The notes beneath the pieces are model-generated. The model ran no database searches. It saw only the letters and a list, made by a program, of their open reading frames with translations, and was not told where the DNA came from. This document shows positions 1 through 5,602 of a stretch of DNA of 9,308 bases, piece by piece. Numbering within the stretch: position 1 is the stretch's first letter; the number at the start of each line of letters is the position of its first letter. The stretch comes from a bacterium (lineage in GTDB: Bacteria; Patescibacteriota; Patescibacteriia; Patescibacteriales; GWC2-42-12): assembly GCA_030655095.1 (NCBI GenBank), contig JAURWF010000038.1:1-9308 (forward strand). Direction: 5' to 3'. A program made the translations under genes and the position numbers.

Positions 1-2
1 TA

Positions 3-158
3 TCACATTTAGAACTAAAATTACAGAAAAAAATGTGGATACCTTATTTAAAAAACAAACGCAATTTTTATCTAAATCTGTCTGATTTTATTAAATTGTT
101 AAAGGACTTTTTAGACAGCCTGCTCTGCGGGAATGACAAAAAAAGAGTGTGTTGTTAG
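3..158 (+). CDS. Possible 3' end of an unidentified gene (5' end outside window)
   Basis: The third plus-strand frame is open from the window edge to a TAG at 156-158 and reads as a plausible hydrophilic C-terminus (for example WIPYLKNKRNFYLNLSDF, then a leucine-rich amphipathic stretch). The last 13 or so residues overlap the interspersed TGTCATT-type repeat at 117-140, so the tail may be repeat-derived. Another plus frame is also open from the edge, but it stops at 83-85. The gene would converge on tsaC, whose stop is 16 bases away. I do not recognise the family. It could equally be non-coding spacer, because only about 50 codons are visible. Confidence 0.4.
   Translation, partial: SHLELKLQKKMWIPYLKNKRNFYLNLSDFIKLLKDFLDSLLCGNDKKRVCC
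117..140. repeat. Interspersed TGTCATTCCCGC-type repeat, copy 1
   Basis: The plus strand reads GCGGGAATGACAAA, so the minus strand reads TTTGTCATTCCCGC. CCTGC (119-123) can pair with GCGGG (127-131) around a TCT loop, with one G-T wobble. The (C/G)GCAATGACA or GGGAATGACA end recurs in the same orientation at 3691-3720 and 5561-5596. Elements beginning TGTCATTCCCGC or TGTCATTGCGAG are widespread intergenic repeats in bacteria; placing this copy in that class is inference from the motif. Confidence 0.5.
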
Positions 159-173
159 TAATTGCCTCGTTAT

Positions 174-773
174 CTATCTAATTACCAATTTTCCTTGTCT
201 TAAAATTTTTAATTTATTTCCAATAATTTCAATTATTGTTGATGGCTTATTCTTTTGGAGTTTTCCGATATCTAGAATTAGATCGATGTCTTTTATGTTT
301 TTTTTAAATTGTTTTAAAATTTCTTGTTTAGAATAACATTCTGGTTCACCAGAAATGTTAGCAGAAGTGGTTGTAATTGGTTTATTAAATTTTTTGACTA
401 ATTCCAAAGATATTTTATTATCAGGCATTCTTATGCCTATTTTTCTTTTTTTAGCAGTAAGAATATTAGGCAATTGATAAATGCCTTTTTTCTTTTTGAC
501 TATTAACGTTAAAGGTCCTGGTAAATATTTTTTAAATAGTTTTTTAGCTTGGGAATTAAATTCACCAATTTCTTGAGCCATTTTAAAATTTTTCACAATT
601 ATAGAAATTGGTTTTTTAAAATCTCTTCCCTTCAAATTAATTAATTTTTTTATCGCTTCTTTGTTTGTAGCGTCAACGCCAATGCCATAACACGTATCAG
701 TCGGGTAAATTATTATCCCGCCATTTTTTAAAATTTCAATCGCTTTTTGAATTGTATTATTTTGAATCAACAT
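174..773 (-). CDS. tsaC: Threonylcarbamoyl-AMP synthase TsaC (Sua5/YciO/YrdC family)
   Basis: The enzyme makes L-threonylcarbamoyladenylate from threonine, bicarbonate and ATP, the first step of t6A37 modification of ANN-decoding tRNAs in the cytoplasm. The 199-residue product carries family marks in order: YPTDTCYGIG (23-32), the LKGR...KKP segment (47-55), LPGPLT (84-89), RMP (115-117), TTSANISGEP (135-144) and KPSTIIE (176-182). Its length fits the single-domain TsaC form; the extra C-terminal Sua5 domain is absent. An in-frame upstream ATG at 837-839 exists, but its 22 extra residues (MVQDFGFGLLPF...) are read from inside the transporter gene and lie outside the conserved domain, so I chose the ATG at 771-773. 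The start overlaps the transporter's 3' end by 17 bases, suggesting co-transcription and translational coupling. No Shine-Dalgarno sequence is visible. Confidence 0.92.
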   Translation of the reverse strand: MLIQNNTIQKAIEILKNGGIIIYPTDTCYGIGVDATNKEAIKKLINLKGRDFKKPISIIVKNFKMAQEIGEFNSQAKKLFKKYLPGPLTLIVKKKKGIYQLPNILTAKKRKIGIRMPDNKISLELVKKFNKPITTTSANISGEPECYSKQEILKQFKKNIKDIDLILDIGKLQKNKPSTIIEIIGNKLKILRQGKLVIR

Positions 774-1920
774 AATATAATAAAGAGCATAAACCAGCGA
801 TAAAAAAGGCAGCAATCCAAACCCAAAATCCTGTACCAAAAATAAAAAACAATAAACCGACGATAAGAGCTATAAATATTTTTCCAATAATTAAAGATTG
901 TTCAAAAAATATTGCATATTTTAAAGTTCCATATTCATTTGCTTTTTTATAAGTATGGGCCATTAAAGGAATACGAACTCCAGCATAAGTGATCTTATTA
1001 AAAAGCTCTAAAAGAAAAATCCCTGCCGTAGTATTTATAAATCCTCGGACAAGCCATAAAATAAAAAATAAAATCAAATTTTTTCTAAGCATTTTTTTTC
1101 CATTTCCATTATCAAAAGAATATCCCATATAAGATGTAACAAAAATACTAATTAGAATAGATAAAGAAATTAACCCTCCGATTATAGAATAATTTTTTAT
1201 AATTAAAAAAATAAAGATAGGCCATACAACAAAAGATATCATTTCTTCGCCTATTCCCATAAATTTCCACATACATTTTCTATTTCTTTGAGAGAATAAA
1301 CGTTCAAAACATTTTTTATAATAAAATTTTTCTTGAGAAATAAACTTTTCTTTTGTTGTAAAAAGAGGAATAGCTGAAGCAAGAAGAACACAAGAAACAA
1401 CAATAAATAAAACATTAAATCCAAAAAAAACAATAATTAATCCCCCAATAAGCGGGCCAATCGCTCCAAATAATTGACTTATTGAATCTAAAATACCTAC
1501 TTCTTTTCCTCTTTCTTTTTCAACTCCATATTTAGCAAAATCAGCATGATAGCTAGGCCAATACAACATTTTATAAATAACTGAAAAAATAGGCGCTAAA
1601 AAAATTAAAAAAGAATTAAAAGAAATAAAATAAAGAGTCAAAAAATACAAAATACAAAATGGGATAGAAAAAAGGTTTGAATGTTCAAATCCAAAACGAT
1701 TAATAATCTTACCTCCCAAAGGCACAACAAAAAAATATAAAATATAAGTTAACGCAAAATAAAAAAGAATTTGCGAAATTGAAAATCCTAATTCATAAAG
1801 ATAAAGGGGCTCAAAAATAGAAATCATTGAAAGAGCAAATGTTTTAATTGCCACGGAAATATAAAGTTCAGCAATTTCTCTTTTTAAAAAAGATGGAAAA
1901 AATTTTACAATATTAAACAT
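757..1920 (-). CDS. MFS-type multi-spanning membrane transporter
   Basis: The 387-residue product is mostly hydrophobic helices with short charged loops, consistent with about 12 membrane spans and the usual length of a major facilitator protein. GGKIINRFGFE (69-79), between helices 2 and 3, resembles MFS motif A (GxxxDRxGxR), with N in place of the usual D. The central loop (about 190-215) is basic and cysteine-containing (KKCFERLFSQRNRKC), matching the inter-half loop. Helix 5 contains the glycine-rich GAIGPLIGG (152-160). The substrate cannot be told. It may be an efflux-like or orphan MFS protein. The gene is first of a leftward pair with tsaC and diverges from the 2045 gene across a 124-base intergenic region. 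The ATG at 1918-1920 is preceded by AATATCAATTTT, without a Shine-Dalgarno sequence. Confidence 0.83.
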   Translation of the reverse strand: MFNIVKFFPSFLKREIAELYISVAIKTFALSMISIFEPLYLYELGFSISQILFYFALTYILYFFVVPLGGKIINRFGFEHSNLFSIPFCILYFLTLYFISFNSFLIFLAPIFSVIYKMLYWPSYHADFAKYGVEKERGKEVGILDSISQLFGAIGPLIGGLIIVFFGFNVLFIVVSCVLLASAIPLFTTKEKFISQEKFYYKKCFERLFSQRNRKCMWKFMGIGEEMISFVVWPIFIFLIIKNYSIIGGLISLSILISIFVTSYMGYSFDNGNGKKMLRKNLILFFILWLVRGFINTTAGIFLLELFNKITYAGVRIPLMAHTYKKANEYGTLKYAIFFEQSLIIGKIFIALIVGLLFFIFGTGFWVWIAAFFIAGLCSLLYYVDSK

Positions 1921-1969
1921 AAAATTGATATTGTTTTTTCATTTTAAATTATTCTAAAATATTAATAGA

Positions 1970-1978
1970 TGCTATAAT
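1970..1978 (+). promoter_or_regulatory. Extended -10 promoter for the dsbA-like/por operon
   Basis: TGCTATAAT is a perfect extended -10 (TG-N-TATAAT). The position expected for a -35 element (about 1950-1955, TATTCT) is weak, as is common for extended -10 promoters. Transcription would start near 1985, giving a leader of about 60 bases before the ATG at 2045. Confidence 0.5.
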
Positions 1979-2044
1979 ACAACTTGTACATAATAATAAG
2001 CAATTTAATAGATTATTGCAATTAAGTTTAAATTTAAAAAACAA

Positions 2045-2749
2045 ATGTCAAGCACAAAAAAATTGTCACATTTTAACAACAAAGAAAAAAAAAGCTGGCA
2101 TAAAACATGGTGGGGCATTAGTTTAATTATCTTTTTTACAATCTTTTTAATTTTTTCTATTGCTGTAAGTTTTTATTTTTTTGATTTAGTTAAACAAAAC
2201 AAGTATAATATAGTTAACCAAAAATTTAAAACTACAAACAAAACATATCAAATATCAACCCAAGATAATTTTTGGCTAGGAGCATCGGAGCCTAAAATAA
2301 CAATCATTGAATTTGCTGATTTTGCCTGTCCTTTTTCCAAAAATTCTTATCCTAACATCAGAGAAATTAGTCTAAAATATAAAGATCAAGTTAAAATAGT
2401 TTTTAAAGACTATCCAATACGCGAAGAATCAATATTGTTAGCAATGGCTGGTCGTTGCGCTGGAGAACAAGGATTATTCTGGCTAATGCACGATAAATTA
2501 TTTCAAAATCAAGGAATAAAAACTGATCAACAATTAATTGCGCTAGCCAATCAACTCGGAGCTGATATTAATAAATTTACTGACTGCCTAACAAAACAAA
2601 AATATCTACAAAAAATCCAAAAAGATTTTGAAGAAGGATCTAGTTTAAATTTAGCAGGCACGCCAGTTTGGTTTATTAACGGACATAAAATTGATGGAGA
2701 CATTCCACATGACACTTTTATACAAATCATAGAAGAGATGCTAAAATAA
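2045..2749 (+). CDS. Membrane-anchored DsbA-like thioredoxin-fold protein with CPFS active site
   Basis: A basic N-terminus (1-22) is followed by one membrane helix (about 24-46) and a linker, then a DsbA/Thioredoxin_4-type domain from about residue 75, predicted to face outside the membrane. The redox motif region reads EFADFACPFSKN (89-100), so the expected CxxC is C95-P-F-S98. The cis-proline loop is GTPVWFINGHKIDG (205-218). Two further cysteines, C138 (GRCAGEQGLF) and C181, lie in the helical insertion. The family oxidises, reduces or isomerises disulfides. With a single active-site cysteine this copy may act as an isomerase- or glutaredoxin-like monothiol enzyme, or pair with C138; that is inference. 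It is followed 10 bases later by porG, so the two are probably co-transcribed. Exported cysteine-rich proteins encoded downstream are possible substrates, which is speculative. Confidence 0.87.
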   Translation: MSSTKKLSHFNNKEKKSWHKTWWGISLIIFFTIFLIFSIAVSFYFFDLVKQNKYNIVNQKFKTTNKTYQISTQDNFWLGASEPKITIIEFADFACPFSKNSYPNIREISLKYKDQVKIVFKDYPIREESILLAMAGRCAGEQGLFWLMHDKLFQNQGIKTDQQLIALANQLGADINKFTDCLTKQKYLQKIQKDFEEGSSLNLAGTPVWFINGHKIDGDIPHDTFIQIIEEMLK

Positions 2750-2759
2750 ATTTTAATTT

Positions 2760-3302
2760 ATGATACAAATTCGCATACATGGTCGTGGCGGACAAGGAGT
2801 TGTAACAGCCTCTGAATTAATAGCTATCGCCGCTTTTATAGACGGGAAACAATCTCAAGCTTTCCCTTCTTTTGGGGTGGAACGAACAGGCGCGCCCGTT
2901 GAATCTTATGTTAGAATTGATAATAAACCAATAACAACTCATGAACAAATTTATCAACCAGATATTTTAATTATTCAAGATTCAACTTTATTAAATAATG
3001 CCAGCTTAATTAACGGCGTTGGACCAAAAACTAAAATTATTATTAATACATCCAAAGACAAATCTATTTTTAAATTAAAATTACCTCAAAAAAATATCTA
3101 TACAATTGATGCCACAAAAATAGCTATGGAAATTCTTGGAAAAAATATTGTCAATACAGTAATTTTAGGCGCTTTAGTTAAATTCACAAATATAATTAGC
3201 CTTGCCTCTTTAATGTCAGCTATTAAGGAAAAATTTGCTGACAAAAATAAAGAGCTAATTGCTAAAAATATTAATGCAGTTAAATTAGCTTGTAGCTTGT
3301 AG
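2760..3302 (+). CDS. porG: 2-oxoacid (pyruvate):ferredoxin oxidoreductase, gamma subunit
   Basis: This is the gamma subunit of the cytoplasmic complex that converts pyruvate (or another 2-oxoacid) and CoA to acyl-CoA, CO2 and reduced ferredoxin. The 180-residue length is normal. Diagnostic stretches are IRIHGRGGQGVVTASEL (4-20), FPSFGVERTGAPVESYVRI (35-53) and NTVILGALVKFTNI (132-145). It begins the porG-porD-porA gene order, 10 bases after the thioredoxin-fold gene. The stop codon falls within an AGCTTGT-AGCTTGT-AG repeat, so the last residues (LACSL) are encoded by the start of the intergenic hairpin element and may be a remodelled C-terminus. No Shine-Dalgarno sequence is seen; the ATG follows TTTTAATTT. 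Confidence 0.93.
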   Translation: MIQIRIHGRGGQGVVTASELIAIAAFIDGKQSQAFPSFGVERTGAPVESYVRIDNKPITTHEQIYQPDILIIQDSTLLNNASLINGVGPKTKIIINTSKDKSIFKLKLPQKNIYTIDATKIAMEILGKNIVNTVILGALVKFTNIISLASLMSAIKEKFADKNKELIAKNINAVKLACSL

Positions 3303-3400
3303 CTTTTTAGCTTCTTAATTAGCTTCTTCGCTTTTTAGGGAAATTCCAAAAAAGCATTTTTAAGAAGCTAACTAAGAAGCTACAAGCTAAAAAGCTAAAA
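3287..3400. repeat. Nested AGCTT-unit inverted repeat / hairpin between porG and porD
   Basis: The left arm holds AGCTT at 3287, 3294, 3301, 3309 and 3321; the right arm holds AAGCT at 3365, 3377, 3384 and 3392. The segment 3309-3328 pairs with 3362-3381 at 19 of 20 positions. Inside the loop a second stem forms (GCTTTTT 3330-3336 with AAAAAGC 3349-3355), capped by GGA-AAT-TCC. Outer AGCTT units can pair in several registers. The element overlaps the porG stop and ends just before the porD start, so a transcript of the operon would carry it as a large structure. It could be an mRNA processing or stability element, an attenuator, or a repeat-family insertion. No U-tract follows the stem, so a simple terminator is unlikely. 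Confidence 0.75.
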
Positions 3401-3403
3401 AAT

Positions 3404-3673
3404 ATGAAAATAAATATTGCTGTTAAGCCTTGCTCAACAATAGTTAATAAAACTGGAGGCTGGCGGACATTTAAGCCTAATTTTTCTTATGACAAATGTA
3501 TATCTTGCGGTCTTTGTTCACGCATTTGTCCAGAAGGATGTATTGTTATGAAAAATTTAAAACAATACGAAAAACTAAAACCAATTACTGATTATAATTA
3601 CTGCAAAGGTTGCGGTCTTTGCGCAGAAGAATGCCCTGCTAAGGCAGTTATAATGGAAAAAGAGGAAAAATAA
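3404..3673 (+). CDS. porD: 2-oxoacid (pyruvate):ferredoxin oxidoreductase, delta (2x[4Fe-4S] ferredoxin) subunit
   Basis: This small ferredoxin-like subunit accepts electrons from the catalytic subunits and passes them to free ferredoxin. The 89-residue product has two classical clusters: C32-x2-C35-x2-C38-x3-C42-P (with an extra C46), and C67-x2-C70-x2-C73-x3-C77-P. The N-terminal segment with TGGWRTFKP (17-25) is typical of PorD subunits rather than free ferredoxins. The gene lies 101 bases after porG, a gap filled by the AGCTT hairpin, and 65 bases before porA, a gap that contains an interspersed repeat. The order gamma-delta-alpha matches bacterial and archaeal four-subunit enzymes. All eight cluster ligands are present, so the subunit looks functional. 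Confidence 0.93.
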   Translation: MKINIAVKPCSTIVNKTGGWRTFKPNFSYDKCISCGLCSRICPEGCIVMKNLKQYEKLKPITDYNYCKGCGLCAEECPAKAVIMEKEEK

Positions 3674-3690
3674 AATCACTCTTAATGAAT

Positions 3691-3720
3691 GAATTGCGAG
3701 TCAATCCCGCAATGACAAAA
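3691..3720. repeat. Interspersed TGTCATTGCG-type repeat, copy 2
   Basis: ATTGCG (3693-3698) pairs with CGCAAT (3708-3713) around a 9-base loop, followed by GACAAAA. This matches the small palindromic TGTCATTGCG(AG) intergenic repeat type on the minus strand. It sits between porD and porA in a 65-base gap, so it would be transcribed within the operon. Confidence 0.6.
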
Positions 3721-3738
3721 AAATAATAAATTAATTTT

Positions 3739-4920
3739 ATGAATAAACCACAAATACTTGAAGGATCTCGCGCCATTGCTTTAATTATAAAAAACATCGC
3801 TCCTGCTGTAATATCTGCTTATCCAATTACTCCTCAAACTCATATTGTAGAAGATCTAGCAAAATTTAAAGCTGATAGCCAAGCTGATTATGAATATATT
3901 CGCGCTGAAAGCGAATTTGCGGCTGCCTCAATTATTTTAGGCGCCAGTGCTACAGGCGTTCGTGTTTATAGCGCAACTAGTTCACAAGGACTTCTTTTAA
4001 TGACTGAGGTAATTTATAATATTGCTGGAATGCGATTGCCGATTGTTATGACTTGCGCCAATAGAGCAGTGTCAGCTCCAATCAATATTTGGAATGATCA
4101 ACAAGATGTTATGACAATTCGCGACGCTGGTTGGATTTTACTATTTGCAGAAAATCACCAAGAAGCTGTTGATCAGCATATTATAGCGTATAAATTAGCA
4201 GAACAACTTAAACTCCCAGTAATTGTGAATGTTGATGGTTTTATTATGACTCATTCTTATGAGCCAGTTATTATTTATGACACCAAACTTATTAAAAAGT
4301 ATTTACCTGACTACAAACCAACAACTGGTCAATATTTAGATCCGGAAAATCCAATAACCTTAGGCGCGCTAGTAACGCCAACAAATTATATGGAAATTAG
4401 ACAAGAATTACATAACGATTTAATAGCAAGCCTTGAAGTTATTAATAAAGAATATAAAAATTTTAAAAAAATATTTAATCCTGCATTAAAAATTACAAAA
4501 TTAAAAAATAAAAATTCCATTGAAAGCGGTTTATTAGAGTATTATGGCCCAAAAAATGCTTCAACAATTTTAATAGCCATGGGCTCTGTTATTGGCACAA
4601 TTAAAGACACTGTTGATAATAATTTTAAAGAAAAAATAGGAATTTTAAAAATTAAATGTTTCAGACCATTTCCTGAAAAAGAAATTTTGCAAGTACTCAA
4701 ATCTGCTAAATATATTGCTGTTTTAGATAAATCTATTTCCTTGGGTCATATGGGTTGTCTAGCTTCTGATATAAAAGCAATATGCACAGGAAAAATATCA
4801 GCAAAAATTCAAAATTTTATTGTCGGCTTAGGCGGAAAAGATATTACGAGCAATATAATTAAGAAAATTATTATTGAAGTGAGAAAAAAAGATGACAAGA
4901 CTAAATTTATAGGGAAATAA
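3739..4920 (+). CDS. porA: Pyruvate-type 2-oxoacid:ferredoxin oxidoreductase, alpha subunit
   Basis: The alpha subunit forms the active site together with the TPP-binding beta subunit and oxidatively decarboxylates the 2-oxoacid to acyl-CoA. The 393-residue protein shows AYPITPQT (27-34), RAESEFAAAS (55-64), GASATGVRVYSATSSQGL (68-85), the very characteristic SAPINIWNDQQD (112-123) and RDAGWI (128-133). The C-terminal transketolase-like domain has FRPFPEKEI and LDKSISLGHMG. The SAPINIWND stretch favours a pyruvate-specific PorA over 2-oxoglutarate or branched-chain enzymes; this is family knowledge. It is last in the dsbA-like-porG-porD-porA run. The beta subunit that normally follows is absent: a toxin-antitoxin operon starts 70 bases later. 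The complex therefore needs a porB encoded elsewhere. Confidence 0.94.
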   Translation: MNKPQILEGSRAIALIIKNIAPAVISAYPITPQTHIVEDLAKFKADSQADYEYIRAESEFAAASIILGASATGVRVYSATSSQGLLLMTEVIYNIAGMRLPIVMTCANRAVSAPINIWNDQQDVMTIRDAGWILLFAENHQEAVDQHIIAYKLAEQLKLPVIVNVDGFIMTHSYEPVIIYDTKLIKKYLPDYKPTTGQYLDPENPITLGALVTPTNYMEIRQELHNDLIASLEVINKEYKNFKKIFNPALKITKLKNKNSIESGLLEYYGPKNASTILIAMGSVIGTIKDTVDNNFKEKIGILKIKCFRPFPEKEILQVLKSAKYIAVLDKSISLGHMGCLASDIKAICTGKISAKIQNFIVGLGGKDITSNIIKKIIIEVRKKDDKTKFIGK

Positions 4921-4933
4921 GCGTTATCTACTA

Positions 4934-4973
4934 TTGACAATGTATTACAACTGTAATACATTTATAGTATAAT
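4934..4973 (+). promoter_or_regulatory. Promoter with palindromic operator for the RHH/RelE-type operon
   Basis: The palindrome at 4940-4961 has perfect 10-base arms (ATGTATTACA and TGTAATACAT) around a central AC. It follows a consensus -35 TTGACA (4934-4939) directly and lies upstream of TATAAT (4968-4973). TTGACA has only a poor -10 at 17 bases (TACATT, 4957-4962). TATAAT has TTACAA (4945-4950) at 17 bases, inside the palindrome. In either case bound repressor would cover the promoter, as expected for autoregulation by the RHH antitoxin or antitoxin-toxin complex. Confidence 0.7.
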
Positions 4974-4990
4974 AATTAACAAAAATATTT

Positions 4991-5221
4991 ATGAGACAAG
5001 TTATCAGTGTTTCCCTACCGGAAAACATAGCAAAAAAATTAAAAAATTATATAAAACACAGTAGTTTTGCTTCAATTAGCGAATACTTTAAATATCTATT
5101 TGAAGCAGATAGTAGCAATATCATATCTGAAAAAGAATTAATGTCAGCTATAATAGAGTCAAGAAAAGAATACAAAAACGGGAAAACAATAAAAGCTAAC
5201 TCCATAGTTGATCTTTTATGA
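4991..5221 (+). CDS. Ribbon-helix-helix antitoxin (ParD/CopG-like)
   Basis: The 76-residue protein begins with a short beta strand, RQVISVSLP (2-10), then helices at about 12-23 (IAKKLKNYIK) and 29-38 (ISEYFKYLFE). This is the standard RHH DNA-binding fold. The charged C-terminal half (ELMSAIIESRKEYKNGK...) would wrap the toxin. The stop TGA overlaps the toxin's ATG (ATGA), giving translational coupling. The gene probably represses its own operon through the palindrome just upstream. It is assigned as an antitoxin from fold, size and linkage, not from a specific family match. The ATG follows AAAATATTT with no Shine-Dalgarno sequence. Confidence 0.82.
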   Translation: MRQVISVSLPENIAKKLKNYIKHSSFASISEYFKYLFEADSSNIISEKELMSAIIESRKEYKNGKTIKANSIVDLL

Positions 5222-5490
5222 TTATTGAAAAAATTGAATATTCAACAAATTTTATAAAAGACTTAAAAAAACTGCCAAAAGACATTATTGATATTGCCGT
5301 AAAAAAAGAAAAAATTTTTAAAGAAAATCCGCTTCACTCTTCATTGCGCACACATGAATTACATGGCGATTTTAAAGGCATTTGGTCAATTTCCATAAAT
5401 ACAAATTACCGAATTATTTTTGAACGACAAAAGAATGGCGACATTCTATTCATATCAATCGGAAACCACGATATTTACAAACATTTATAG
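5218..5490 (+). CDS. RelE/ParE-superfamily toxin (mRNA interferase-like, YafQ/StbE style)
   Basis: The 90-residue basic protein matches the RelE/ParE superfamily pattern: an N-terminal strand IEKIEYSTNFIKDLKKLP (3-20), then LRTHELHG (43-50), GIWSISINTNYRIIFE (54-69) and ISIGNHDIYKHL (79-90). H47 or H49, R65 and H84-x-x-Y87 lie where YafQ/RelE-type toxins have catalytic residues. The likely action is ribosome-dependent mRNA cleavage; ParE-like gyrase inhibition is less likely given the IGNHDIY ending. The start overlaps the antitoxin stop by 4 bases. The pair occupies the place after porA where porB is usually found. The frame is intact. Confidence 0.87.
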   Translation: MIIEKIEYSTNFIKDLKKLPKDIIDIAVKKEKIFKENPLHSSLRTHELHGDFKGIWSISINTNYRIIFERQKNGDILFISIGNHDIYKHL

Positions 5491-5494
5491 TTGT

Positions 5495-5536
5495 CTGAAC
5501 CACTGAAAGTTTCTGAAGGGCTCTGAAAATACTGAA
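5495..5536. repeat. Short CTGAA direct-repeat cluster after the toxin gene
   Basis: CTGAA occurs five times, starting at 5495, 5503, 5513, 5523 and 5532, a spacing of 8-10 bases, just downstream of the toxin stop. No gene covers it. A TATAAT at 5540-5545 follows directly but has no convincing -35. The cluster may be a degenerate tandem repeat or a binding array on one helix face; function unknown. Confidence 0.5.
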
Positions 5537-5560
5537 AATTATAATTACAAACACAAAAAG

Positions 5561-5596
5561 ATTGCCACGCTTTGATTACAAAGCTCGCAATGACAA
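5561..5596. repeat. Interspersed TGTCATTGCGAG-type repeat, copy 3
   Basis: The inner stem GCTTTG (5569-5574) and CAAAGC (5579-5584) encloses ATTA. The outer stem ATTGC (5561-5565) and GCAAT (5587-5591) makes a two-step hairpin, ending GCAATGACA as in the other copies. It is 7 bases upstream of the pilin-like gene start, so it would lie in that gene's leader and could hide or expose the start. There is no T-run, so it is not a standard terminator. Confidence 0.7.
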
Positions 5597-5602
5597 TACA
5601 TT

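Noticed and set aside
133..336. Plus-strand open frame opposite tsaC
   Set aside because: It lies antisense to conserved tsaC codons and begins in the interspersed repeat, with no recognisable domain.
774..839. Upstream ATG giving TsaC 22 more residues
   Set aside because: The extra stretch is read from inside the transporter's last coding bases, is hydrophobic and lies outside the conserved TsaC domain. The ATG at 771-773 gives a normal family length.
1251..1433. Minus-strand 60-codon frame within the transporter gene
   Set aside because: It is a same-strand offset frame inside a complete MFS gene.
3287..3400. CRISPR-like array or rho-independent terminator
   Set aside because: Units are 7-12 bases apart with no spacers, and no T-run follows the stem. 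It fits a nested inverted repeat better.
5219..5221. Alternative genetic code with UGA as glycine, as in some CPR lineages
   Set aside because: UGA acts as the antitoxin stop in a typical ATGA overlap, and none of the recognised genes contains an in-frame UGA.
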